The position numbers and the translations under genes are program-made. 64,000 nucleotides of DNA from Luteimonas sp. MC1572 (GTDB lineage Bacteria > Pseudomonadota > Gammaproteobacteria > Xanthomonadales > Xanthomonadaceae): the NCBI RefSeq assembly GCF_016615815.1, contig NZ_CP067112.1:1860001-1924000 (forward strand). The letters are read 5' to 3'. Positions 26,701 to 34,795 of the stretch are shown here, piece by piece. Each line of letters begins with the position of its first letter. Positions within the stretch are counted from its first letter, which is position 1. Under the pieces are notes generated by a model. That model was not told where the DNA came from. It saw only the letters and a list, made by a program, of their open reading frames with translations, and searched no databases.

Positions 26701-29217
26701 AAGTAGCGCATGCCCCCACGGTTCCCCGTCAATAATTTCATCGGAGCCGCCCGTGGTAGATGACAAGAGAAGCCATCCCGGATCATCGGTGGCGTCAACG
26801 TAGAACGGCACCAAATGTGACGATTCTGCGCCCAGCCCGGCGAACCAGCGGAAGCCTGTCGTTCCTTCTAGAAGGACGCCAAGCCTTCTCAGCCAGCGCA
26901 ACTCGGAAGATTGAATCTCGGCAAGCCTGCGGATGCCCCGTCCGACCATCATGCGCTTTGCCACAACGAGCGGGTGCCAAGGCCCGACTGCGCAGCCGAC
27001 GATCTCCCAGGCGCCACCGCCGCCACGGGTGCATACAACCGTGTCTAGATACGCCAGCAGAAATCTCTCGACATAGGAATAGCTGCCGCTGGCGAGCGCC
27101 TTCTGAATCCTAGAAAACGCTTGGAGATAGCCAACTGCCGCCCGCGAAACAGCATCACCTTCCTCGTAATTGAAGCTCGCTAATGCGTAGAGTGGCAAGC
27201 CGACCCGCGATTTGCTGCCATGACGAAAATCGACTGCTTCCTTGAGTTCTCTGCGGGCAGCATCATAGGAGGCAACTAGAGCGCACACGTCCTCAGACAG
27301 GGCTGGCTCGACAGCCAAAGCGGCGCCAAGGACCGAGGACATATCGTCAGCGACGCGGAAGCTGCCTTTTTCAATGAGCGCTGTCGGACCGTCCAGAGGC
27401 GAACTGAGCACGATTGGTCGCCAAGGCTCGCTTGCATGTTCGAAAGTCAGGGCCAGGCGAAAGCGTCTCTCCTGACCATCGTCCGGGGACCCGAGGAGCG
27501 GTCGAGCGTCGAAGTCACCGCACCACGCCCTGAGCGAGCTAACGGCATTCGCACCGGATGGGTTCGAGTGCAGCGACTGCGCCAAAGCCAGCTCCAAGTT
27601 GCAGTCCCCCCCCCTCTTCTGGTTCGCTGCGAGCTGCAGCGCAATCGAGGTATCAGCAGTGGTTAACACCAACTCCGGAGGACTACCGGCGTCAGCCACG
27701 CGCGACATGTCGATCGAAATTCGCGAGATTCCCTGAGCGAGGACTTCTTGATCCACGGGCAGGCCATCTAGCGTTACGGACAGCTCTTCGCTTCTTGAGA
27801 CCGCGAACACGGCCGTGAAACTGTCGATATCCACTGATTCTTCTTGGTCGCCGTCGTCGGACGGATCAATCCGTCTCAAACCCTTAACGCCGGCGAGATC
27901 CTTAGAAAGTGTGGCGACAAGGAAAAAGCTCGGAGCCGAGTCGACAGGTCGCTCGAGGAAGAGCTTGGTAACTGCGCGCGGTAGATCCCCGGCAGTAGCT
28001 GTCAACACCAGAGCGATGCTACTAGCGTCAACCCCGTCCCAGCTCGGATGCAGCTCACGCTCACTAGCGCCGGGAGGAATTACACATTGCCCCAATGACT
28101 TCCTACCATGCTTCAACTCGACACGAGCTTCGATCTGAGCCGGTCGATCGACAGTTAAAAGAATTGACGGTAGAGGCCCATGTGACGCGATTCCGTGCCG
28201 CCCCCCATGTAGTGCGCATCCCGATTCGGGCAGAAACTTCCAAGACGCGCTGAGAGTGATCGGGGCAACCGCTACCTGATGCGCGAAGGTCCTCTTGAGG
28301 ACGGAGACGGTAAGCAAGCGCCACGCATGCCTATCTTCTGGCAGAGCATTACGGAGACCCAAGGCGCCACGACCGCGGTCCCTTAGGGTTCGCAGTCGAT
28401 CCAGTGTTCCGTTTAGAAGCTCCTTCAACTCGCCAACGCTTGGTCTCTCGGTCTCTGAGAGCTCCTCCAAGGCTGCTTCGACGTTCTGCTCGATCGCCTC
28501 GCGGGCCGTTGCATCCTCCATCGAAGCGATAATCGAACCTAAGCTCGCGAGCTCTTCAGCCCCTGCCGCTGGCACGCCGCTGAAGGAGATCGAAGGCCCA
28601 TTTAGGCTAGGCACGCCTACCCGCATCGCGAACGAATCCGCCCGCTCAGCGCTGGACACCTGACGATCTAGCTGGCAACTCAGCACCTCGTCGAAGAGCA
28701 CTTCGGCGCGGCGCTTCATTGGCTCCGTAGCGTCCACCGCCAGCCTCAATAGCGCTCTGGCCGCCTCCTGTTCGGCGTCGGGGTATCCCGATGCAATCAC
28801 CCATCTAGGAAAGAAATTCTCAAGGAAATCGAAGCCAGCCTCGGCGGGAGCCCACGGCCACTCATCTGGGATGGTCAGACTGCGAATTCCACCGCCAGAT
28901 CCCTGAATCGACTCCTGAAGCTTTGACAGAACGCCAGGCTCGACGATGGCGACAAACGAGCCGTCACGCACGCTCGTAACAGCCTCAGCCCGCAAAACCT
29001 TCCCTAGCTCTGAAGGAACTGGACTCCCGCTTCGCCCGCTCGTAACCAGGTAGCTAGTAAGTCCGCGAGCCAGCAATGTCTCATGCAACGCCTCGGCCAC
29101 CTTGAGCGTCGGCGACGGGAGGACCATTCGGCAATCCCCCGAGTTCGGCATGACGCGGCTCCACCAATCAGTGATGCAATCAGCGAGGGCTACTGCCACA
29201 GGGTTCGGACTACTCAC
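23746..29217 (-). CDS. DndH/DptH-like giant ATPase with C-terminal HerA/FtsK-type motor domain
   Basis: 1823 residues from GTG 29217, which overlaps the previous stop (GTGA). The last about 400 residues form a HerA/VirB4/FtsK-like ATPase: Walker A GSSGLGKT ending near residue 1458 (Lys1457), DFKNDF, and Walker B LLVFDEAH with DEAH at 1670-1673, then LLSSQYPTDFP. The first about 1400 residues show no motif I recognise. The size, the position as last gene and the C-terminal motor match DndH/DptH, the translocase part of phosphorothioation-dependent restriction. Here it belongs to a vsr-methyltransferase operon. It probably moves along or remodels DNA; a nuclease domain was not seen. GC is lower than the chromosome outside the island. 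Confidence 0.7.
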   Translation of the reverse strand: MSSPNPVAVALADCITDWWSRVMPNSGDCRMVLPSPTLKVAEALHETLLARGLTSYLVTSGRSGSPVPSELGKVLRAEAVTSVRDGSFVAIVEPGVLSKLQESIQGSGGGIRSLTIPDEWPWAPAEAGFDFLENFFPRWVIASGYPDAEQEAARALLRLAVDATEPMKRRAEVLFDEVLSCQLDRQVSSAERADSFAMRVGVPSLNGPSISFSGVPAAGAEELASLGSIIASMEDATAREAIEQNVEAALEELSETERPSVGELKELLNGTLDRLRTLRDRGRGALGLRNALPEDRHAWRLLTVSVLKRTFAHQVAVAPITLSASWKFLPESGCALHGGRHGIASHGPLPSILLTVDRPAQIEARVELKHGRKSLGQCVIPPGASERELHPSWDGVDASSIALVLTATAGDLPRAVTKLFLERPVDSAPSFFLVATLSKDLAGVKGLRRIDPSDDGDQEESVDIDSFTAVFAVSRSEELSVTLDGLPVDQEVLAQGISRISIDMSRVADAGSPPELVLTTADTSIALQLAANQKRGGDCNLELALAQSLHSNPSGANAVSSLRAWCGDFDARPLLGSPDDGQERRFRLALTFEHASEPWRPIVLSSPLDGPTALIEKGSFRVADDMSSVLGAALAVEPALSEDVCALVASYDAARRELKEAVDFRHGSKSRVGLPLYALASFNYEEGDAVSRAAVGYLQAFSRIQKALASGSYSYVERFLLAYLDTVVCTRGGGGAWEIVGCAVGPWHPLVVAKRMMVGRGIRRLAEIQSSELRWLRRLGVLLEGTTGFRWFAGLGAESSHLVPFYVDATDDPGWLLLSSTTGGSDEIIDGEPWGHALLGLTGLRGGGGEARGLTGYLADYFRAFPSKRSIVAKLSGEATGCEAASAARAFLTVDGKATSSGQSLKGGIHIVIDGDGGDADDYPDWAAPVVCVYPRGGDGFLANHQIDMLLARPALKAAFPIQSEQEVGLFAPRGDGVASVLQLPLRTLDASGSGVSDSRLSYNSDCDTSEDLGAAFATAVADAQSASGPCRSVAVRTLTLDAGLKDAVWTVLPGEGADPAVLLNWARESSKSGTPRVLWDYRLAIAQSARSYYVLSEVPRTLVHHLSTSAVFKDLDRAGAALLELARIGLALGSEAFKSRSRALGVAGLVGAARVAQIVLQGACADEEECCAFVLPIDSFRDLLGGDLEGGTEADVSDYRRGDLIGVVCRTSQGCAELAFCSIESKYSSSTYSEGLAEKALEQAARSLARLVAISRAAGEADALAERVALAKLLEFGLRLDASRNSDVISAVLSAVLKGKHRTGLLGSTGCIVVSTEIAAVDSGVRELDEGVWVRLAPCRWPDEAGDFQPIAAQLISLQKAPWRARADAVSGPAAHHDHREVTSVVASASPDSSGSGDTSLSVEEERKSDVASTDHKLAPLSLLLGVSDVGRPVTWRAGQNSNHNFMVTGSSGLGKTQLLKSVLLQSRNQGLPALILDFKNDFASDKGFLEAARLDVQYVSFEGLPYNPLIPCPQPDPRTGELTYPVSQHLTGIVSTFQRTYGLGEQQAAALKDAIRTAFDSAGIASTGMAREIPGQFPDFALVGEHLRETNRLAYNRLDPLFDLEIFREKYRNTAFSELLGKGYVLDLSGIQADHIQNTLAMLLVHSAHRYLNSLPHAASVNQLLVFDEAHRILRSDDVERLVRECRAYGLGVLLSSQYPTDFPADTAANLATKVLHGNGPDVSRVQAIRSTLGLSPDMDGKLNLGMFHAAMLAMPGQVVLARTLGYPHQLILEAVRNGAHAVAEVRQVRGMHEDKFDSTLEHLVQTGLVTVIGDQVSLAG

Positions 29218-30728
29218 GACGAAACCTCCTCCATGGACCTGAGCGCCTCGGCGTAGGGATTTACCAAGACCGCCCCCTCGCCTGCGTCAGGGGTACCCCT
29301 GAGAATTCCAATCTGGCTCAGCGCCCTGAGGAGCTCGGCGCGCACTCCCCCTAGCAAAGTAAAATCAACCCCGAGTTCGCGCCAAATACCTTCTAGATCA
29401 TTCAACAAAAGTCGTTGACTTGGCCCAACGCGACGTGACTTATCTGCATGCGCTAGGAGCGTGTACAACGCAATGACCTTAGAGGCCGGGAAGACCCGGA
29501 ACAATCGTCGGTTAGCCGGCCCACGCGCCAGAAGATAACCGTCGTCTTGGCCTCCGACATGGTCATCGCGCATGACCCGGAGGAACTCCTCGATGTTCTT
29601 CCCCTGCCCCTCTTTTAACGGGCGCACCCACGCGGGGTAGGTCTCCGCGGCCATGATGACTGAACGCATCAACTCTCCGGAGGCACCTTCTAAGGCCAAG
29701 ATTTGGCCGAACCTCTCTACATCCAGACAGCCCTCACACGGCTCCACCGAGAGAGGCTTCTCGATTTCTGCCTTATCAACTCCATCTAGCTCAGCAAGCT
29801 TGCCAAGGAGGACGTTAAGTTCGACGCGAGCGCGCATGTAGTCGATGACGGCTTCGTCGACACTGTCCGTCAACGTGATGCTGGGTACTAACAAGCTCTC
29901 GTTTCGGCGATCTATCTCGGCGCGAACAGATTGTGCACTGGCTATCCGCCCGGCGCATGCCTCTCTCGCAAAATCGCGAATGACGACGCAGACCCTAAGT
30001 TGGGCAAGAATCCACAAGGGTATGACCGTACGTAGGAACGTACCTACCAGATCAACCCAGGCAATCCGAGGCAAGTGGCCCTCAATCTCACAGAGCGAAA
30101 GCCAGTCACGCGCGATGCGCACACTAATAGCATCGTCGCGGCTAAGGCCCCAGCTAGGCGCTGCCGACAGCGACGCGAATAGGCCATTTTCCGCGTCGTC
30201 TGGAGCATCCAGACTGGCCGGTCGCTCGAGCGTTTCCGCACTAAGCTCCATTACGTCAACACCCTTCCGGCCAGTGCCATAGATCGCGGCAATGGACTGT
30301 ACAGCCACTGCCTTCGCGAAATCGGCATCCCCTCTCACCCCGCTCGCGAGAGCGCCACGAAGGAAGAAATCTCGAACAACACGGTCACTATTGCGACGAA
30401 ACCATCCGTACGCGGCCAAGTAAGGATGGCATGGAGCGTAGAAACAGCTTTGTTGCTTTCTTTGCTTTGCTCGGCCCCGCATCGCCGCGAGGGCCGCTTT
30501 CGCAGGAAGCGGAGCGGCCGCTAGGGGCCCATCATCCGCGAAGGGGTCCAGAGCCGTCGCGCTGGGGACGTCAGAGTTAGTTGCTCCCCCAGACTGAGAG
30601 TACGCAAGCTCTCGCATTAGCTCGAGAACAAGGACCTGCGGCGCCAACCGCATGCCGGTTGTCGGGAGAGCCAGGAATCCGCGCTTGAAAGCCGGGGCGC
30701 GAGCCGGTTCTTTTCCTATCCTAGCCAT
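29214..30728 (-). CDS. Island protein of unknown family (DndG/DptG position)
   Basis: 504 residues from ATG 30728, with GGTGAG upstream; GTG 30734 is an alternative. Both ends overlap the neighbouring genes, so it is translationally coupled in the operon. Visible items are an early Lys/Arg-rich stretch (AMRGRAKQRKQQSCFYAPCHPY), a hydrophobic segment FLRTVIPLWILAQLRVCVVI, a CEGC pair and a C-terminal part resembling a winged helix (LLNDLEGIWRELGVDFTLLGG). No enzymatic motif is apparent. Its place between a DndF-like and a DndH-like gene suggests the DndG/DptG role of linking the two ATPases. Confidence 0.6.
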   Translation of the reverse strand: MARIGKEPARAPAFKRGFLALPTTGMRLAPQVLVLELMRELAYSQSGGATNSDVPSATALDPFADDGPLAAAPLPAKAALAAMRGRAKQRKQQSCFYAPCHPYLAAYGWFRRNSDRVVRDFFLRGALASGVRGDADFAKAVAVQSIAAIYGTGRKGVDVMELSAETLERPASLDAPDDAENGLFASLSAAPSWGLSRDDAISVRIARDWLSLCEIEGHLPRIAWVDLVGTFLRTVIPLWILAQLRVCVVIRDFAREACAGRIASAQSVRAEIDRRNESLLVPSITLTDSVDEAVIDYMRARVELNVLLGKLAELDGVDKAEIEKPLSVEPCEGCLDVERFGQILALEGASGELMRSVIMAAETYPAWVRPLKEGQGKNIEEFLRVMRDDHVGGQDDGYLLARGPANRRLFRVFPASKVIALYTLLAHADKSRRVGPSQRLLLNDLEGIWRELGVDFTLLGGVRAELLRALSQIGILRGTPDAGEGAVLVNPYAEALRSMEEVSS

Positions 30729-32634
30729 CTGCACTCACCAACTGCGCCTCTACTTCGCGAGACTCCCACATGACGCGAATGACGCCGGAAGGAGCCCCCT
30801 CAATCAACACGCCACCGCTGGGCATGCGCGAGTACATGCTCGCGGAAGCTGCGCGAGCAATCGAATCTCGTGCTGCCTGCAACCAAACCACCGGAAAAGT
30901 GCCGTCATGCAGTGGTGCGTCGTGCCGCCGAACGAGCCAGACAAAAGCTGCCGCAGATATCTGGGCTAACACACCGGCTGAGCCGTCGCCCAAGACAATA
31001 CAGATCGTTCGCCGCGCATAACTCTCATTCCAGTCAACATTCACTTCGGTTAAGGCGGAGCTGTCGATTCGAACGTGAGATGCGACACGAATTCCCTGCT
31101 CGCTATCAAGAACTCCACGAAGCATCTTTGTCAGATGAGCGCGCTCTCCCAGTGGAGGGCGTCGCGGAACGCCTATGGCTTCACGAAACCTATGTAGCTC
31201 GTCGCGCAACGCGTACGCTCCCTCCCAGAGAGCCCCAAACCGCAACGAGTGACTGGTTCGCCAGCGAGCGAGAGCGGCCAGACTTACCGCTGAGTCAGGC
31301 CTGGGCTCCTGCAGAGCGGCGTCCAACTCGTCCCAAATACCCTGGCAAGCCTGCTCCAAATCAGAGAGCTGCTCCCCGGCGGCGAAACCATCCCCCCAAC
31401 GCATTAAATCACGCCGTAGCGGCGCGGCGAGCGGATCAAGCTGCTGCATGACGCCATTTGCACCAAGCATGCGAGCCAGACCAACCCGCGTAGACGGAGG
31501 CTCGCACAAGATGCGCTCCCCGCCGATTCCCGCTTGGTCGCACAGAATACTCAGGGCGTGTACATCTTCATTCCGATCGATCCCGAGTGGCGCCTGGGAA
31601 CTAAAGAACATCATGTGGGAACGACGCGCTGCAAGGCGAAACCATGCTTTCGCAGTCGCCTGACGATGCACCCAATCGCAAGGACTTGCCGCTTCATAGT
31701 CGGCAGCGCAGCCTGCAAGGATCAGCGAGACCAGAGCGCTTGCCTCACGAAAGACAAGGGGCTGTCCATCGAGCAGCTCCGCATCCTCGCAAAGGCGCGC
31801 GAACGTACGAGTGCCCGGCTCCGTCGCAAGTTCGTTCCTATTCAACAAGAAGGGACAGACAGCCGCCAGGGGGCAACTCTGACAACTCTGCCAGTGCTCT
31901 TGCGCGGTCGCTAGACGAAGCAGTTGGAGGAAGACCGGGTCATCGCCTTCAAAGAGGCTCCCCGAATCCATCGCTCGGGCCGTGAGCGTTACTCCACTAG
32001 CTGGATAGAGCTGGCTCGAGACTTCCTTTGTTCGATGTCCCGTGCTCGCAAGTACTTGAACGAGCTCGGTTGGCCCATCGGCACCCTCTGCGGATAGAAG
32101 GGCCGCAGCTGCTTCGAGTACGCCGCGGTTCGCGCATGCGACCAAATGGCATCCATCCTCGATGCAGCGCTTGAACAGATCGTGGAGGTCAGCGGCCGGA
32201 TTGGGGGCTGTGGCATACGGATTGGGGACGACGGACGCATCCTGCGCGATCCTCGCCACGAGAGTACCGTCGACGCCACGCACCTCCAATACCGCTGGAA
32301 CAGGTCTCGATGCCATCGCCTCAATAGAGACACCTGTCTCGTCCTTGATTTGATAGCCCGCGTCGAGCAGCGCATGAGCGAGTTGCTGTACAGCCAAGCT
32401 CTTGCCGTTGCCCGGCCCACCAACAAGAACAAGCCAGTGGGGCGTAGTCGCCGTCGCAATACTCTCAGCAAACCCTTTTACACAGGCGAGCGTCGGCGTT
32501 TCCACGCGAAGTAGCGGCTGACGTAGCCAATTCGACGGCGAGCTAATTGCGCCACTGCCGTCTTGCTGAAGTGCCAGTAGCTTCTTCAGGAAGACGTTCT
32601 GCCTCACCGGCTCATCGGAAAGATCTAGCCCCAT
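30721..32634 (-). CDS. P-loop ATPase, DndF/DptF-like
   Basis: 637 residues from ATG 32634 (GTG 32637 is an alternative; an AAGGGG tract lies upstream). An AAA-like core starts with HWLVLVGGPGNGKS (Walker A GGPGNGKS, near residues 72-79), followed by HLVACANRG, resembling a sensor-1 strand with Asn. A cluster SCQSCPLAAVC near 251-261 (C-x2-C-x5-C) could hold zinc or iron-sulfur. The C-terminal half is helical with no motif I know. Size, gene order and P-loop resemble DndF/DptF. It overlaps the next gene by 8 bases and the methyltransferase stop lies 39 bases upstream. Confidence 0.65.
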   Translation of the reverse strand: MGLDLSDEPVRQNVFLKKLLALQQDGSGAISSPSNWLRQPLLRVETPTLACVKGFAESIATATTPHWLVLVGGPGNGKSLAVQQLAHALLDAGYQIKDETGVSIEAMASRPVPAVLEVRGVDGTLVARIAQDASVVPNPYATAPNPAADLHDLFKRCIEDGCHLVACANRGVLEAAAALLSAEGADGPTELVQVLASTGHRTKEVSSQLYPASGVTLTARAMDSGSLFEGDDPVFLQLLRLATAQEHWQSCQSCPLAAVCPFLLNRNELATEPGTRTFARLCEDAELLDGQPLVFREASALVSLILAGCAADYEAASPCDWVHRQATAKAWFRLAARRSHMMFFSSQAPLGIDRNEDVHALSILCDQAGIGGERILCEPPSTRVGLARMLGANGVMQQLDPLAAPLRRDLMRWGDGFAAGEQLSDLEQACQGIWDELDAALQEPRPDSAVSLAALARWRTSHSLRFGALWEGAYALRDELHRFREAIGVPRRPPLGERAHLTKMLRGVLDSEQGIRVASHVRIDSSALTEVNVDWNESYARRTICIVLGDGSAGVLAQISAAAFVWLVRRHDAPLHDGTFPVVWLQAARDSIARAASASMYSRMPSGGVLIEGAPSGVIRVMWESREVEAQLVSADG

Positions 32635-32673
32635 CACCCCCCCCTTGCCACATATCGATCTGGTTACGCCTGC

Positions 32674-34104
32674 TTAGGTTCCGCTGCAGGCACGTTCGGC
32701 GCTTTGCCGAGACATGGATTGCGGGCTGCCTGCCCGCGTTAGCTTGGCTTCGGAATAAAGGACGCGCATGAGACTCACACCCAACGCCCTGCTAAGCAGT
32801 GGAGGAACCGCATTTCCTACCTGCGTGTACCGCGGCGATTCAACTTTCCGACGCACCCCTCCAGTCGTGTACTTGCCTCGGAACTGAAACCAATCCGGAA
32901 ACGACTGGAGGCGAGCGTACTCCCGGACGGTGAGGATGCGAGGCTCACTGTAGTGAAGGATATCGTCGGGCAACGTTGTCAAAGTAGGGGCTGGAGCAAG
33001 GGAATCCATCGGAACGGTACGATGCTTCAGCATGTTGAGGCTCGCGCGAAATTCCGGAGAGATGTTCTTCCCACGCCGCCCCTCGGTCCCCGCCAGGATA
33101 GTCGCAAACCTGACGCGGACGTCTTCCGTATGCTTGGCCAGCCTCATGCTATCCATGTCAGCAGAGACGTGGCCCTCGTGCATCAGCATCTGATACTTGG
33201 TCCTTGGCCCACGATACTTCACTTGCCTATAGCCAACTCTCGAGTCACGTCCCGGATACTCAACGGTGCCGCGCAGAAGATCTTCGCCAACCTCTAAGTC
33301 AGAGATGGCCGCAAACGCGGAGACCCGCCCTCCCAATTCATTGACCTGCCTTTTACCTTCATCCTGCGCCTGAGTGAACAGATGATCGATGAGCTCCGAT
33401 GCATAAGTCGTTTCAGCGGCCGCGAGAAGTGAGTTGACACCTTCTCGGCGTACGCCGATGACGACCAGCCGCTCGCGCCTTTGCGGAACGCCGAACTCAG
33501 CCGCATCCAGCACAGCTCCCCTGGCCTCGTAACCGATCATGTCGAGCTCTTCGATGAGTTTCTCGTAGTACGTCTTCCGGTGGATGCCGCGCCCGTCCCT
33601 GTGCGCCACGCCCATCCCAGGAACATTTTCGAGAAGCAAGAATCGCGGACGGACCAGTTTGATGAATCGAACATACTGCTCGAACATTCGGTTTCTTGGG
33701 TCCGAGCCGTTCCTCTTCCCCGCAAAAGAGAATCCTTGGCAGGGAGGGCCTCCAGCCACTAGGCTAACGTCTCCACAGAGACTCGCGATCATCGCTTCGC
33801 ACTTGTCCAGCACATCCTCGATCGAATGGGCAGATTTCCCCAGCCATTCCGGCCAATCGAACTGATACCGCGCATCGCCACCTAGAAAGTTGGCCGCAAA
33901 TGTCGCGAAAGCGTCTTCAGCACGCTCGACGGCGAAGCGTCCGCTCCACCCCGCCTGGCACAATCCAAGTGAAATGCCGCCGCAGCCAGCAAACAAGTCG
34001 ACGAACTTCGCGTCAACCATTCCGACGACCGGATGCTCGCCGAGCGGATCACCCTTCGCATGCCGGGCCGAATCCCTGCGTTCAAAACCATGGCTCATAT
34101 TCAT
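32674..34104 (-). CDS. DNA (cytosine-5-)-methyltransferase
   Basis: 476 residues with all classical motifs: FVDLFAGCGG (motif I, 35-43), GGPPCQGFSFAG (IV, catalytic Cys122), LLLENV (VI, 157-161), QRRERL (VIII, near 207-211) and the C-terminal VGNAVPP (X, near 429-435). A target-recognition region of about 190 residues separates VIII and IX. The enzyme methylates C5 of cytosine in a target I cannot predict. Its ATG overlaps the vsr stop by four bases. The partnership with vsr suggests Dcm-like CCWGG or another site prone to 5mC deamination. It is likely the self-marking enzyme of the island. Confidence 0.9.
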   Translation of the reverse strand: MNMSHGFERRDSARHAKGDPLGEHPVVGMVDAKFVDLFAGCGGISLGLCQAGWSGRFAVERAEDAFATFAANFLGGDARYQFDWPEWLGKSAHSIEDVLDKCEAMIASLCGDVSLVAGGPPCQGFSFAGKRNGSDPRNRMFEQYVRFIKLVRPRFLLLENVPGMGVAHRDGRGIHRKTYYEKLIEELDMIGYEARGAVLDAAEFGVPQRRERLVVIGVRREGVNSLLAAAETTYASELIDHLFTQAQDEGKRQVNELGGRVSAFAAISDLEVGEDLLRGTVEYPGRDSRVGYRQVKYRGPRTKYQMLMHEGHVSADMDSMRLAKHTEDVRVRFATILAGTEGRRGKNISPEFRASLNMLKHRTVPMDSLAPAPTLTTLPDDILHYSEPRILTVREYARLQSFPDWFQFRGKYTTGGVRRKVESPRYTQVGNAVPPLLSRALGVSLMRVLYSEAKLTRAGSPQSMSRQSAERACSGT

Positions 34105-34526
34105 TTCCCTGGGGCTGCCAAGATCTTCTGTGCAAGACGATCCAGTTCTTTATCAACACGACGCTTACTCAAAGAGCACTCCCACAGGGTAATAACGCTC
34201 CAACCAGCTTCGCGTAACAGACGCCTATTAGCCCTATCTCTCTTGCGATTCTTCTGAAACTTATTCGCCCAAAACTCTGACCTAGTCCCCGGGACGCGCC
34301 CTTTCTGGCAGTGGTGGGCATGCCAAAAGCACCCATTGACGAGAACGACGGCCTTATATTTCGGAAGCACGATGTCGGGCCTCCCAGGCAGATCTCTCAC
34401 ATGAAGCCGGTAGCGAAATCCGGCCGCATGGAGGAACCGCCTGACCAAGAGCTCCGGACTGGTGTCACGGCTTCTAATCCGCGACATCCTTTCACTTCGC
34501 TCTTCAGGGGTCAGCGTGTCAGCCAC
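34101..34526 (-). CDS. vsr: Very short patch repair endonuclease
   Basis: 141 residues from GTG 34526 with AGGAA upstream. It lines up with E. coli Vsr residue by residue: Asp51 (GRPDIVLP) at the catalytic Asp, Asp97, and His69 in GCFWHAHHC, and the zinc ligands Cys66, His71, Cys73 and Cys117. His64 of E. coli Vsr is Asn64 here. Vsr nicks 5' of the T in T:G mismatches made when 5-methylcytosine deaminates, protecting the methyltransferase's sites from C-to-T mutation. It is the first gene of the island operon and overlaps the methyltransferase start. Confidence 0.95.
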   Translation of the reverse strand: MADTLTPEERSERMSRIRSRDTSPELLVRRFLHAAGFRYRLHVRDLPGRPDIVLPKYKAVVLVNGCFWHAHHCQKGRVPGTRSEFWANKFQKNRKRDRANRRLLREAGWSVITLWECSLSKRRVDKELDRLAQKILAAPGK

Positions 34527-34795
34527 CGACGATTCCTACCCCAGCTCCCCGCATGATCGTGGACCAGGGTCTCACGGAACGAGACTCTCCGGTAGAGGCG
34601 AACGCGCGCGGCCCCGCAGATAGCGCAACCGCGGCAGCAGTACGTAAGCGCCGTTGCAGAGACTCCCACAAAGACAGAAGCCTGAACTCTCACACTTACG
34701 CCTTCCCCTGAAATGCACCTTGACAGCGCTCTATCAACTTCAGGCGCCTAGCTCTCGATCTAGACTTCGCCCGTGAGGCGAACTCGCCGGACCCA

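Noticed and set aside
23746..34526. Assignment of the island to BREX or DISARM
   Set aside because: There is no PglZ, PglX, BrxC, DUF1998 helicase or defence-type PLD protein. The PLD-family gene at 43039 is outside the island and looks like cardiolipin synthase. The Dnd-like layout fits better.
34511..34693. 60-codon minus-strand frame with a CC-x2-C-x2-C motif upstream of vsr
   Set aside because: GTG start, no ribosome site seen, overlap with vsr and no family; it fits the vsr leader better. The rest of the 34527-34795 gap holds no tRNA, repeat or att site that I could see.
23746..34795. Prophage or integrative element in the island
   Set aside because: No integrase, capsid, tail, recombinase or tRNA attachment site was found; only the GC change and the gene debris mark the edges.
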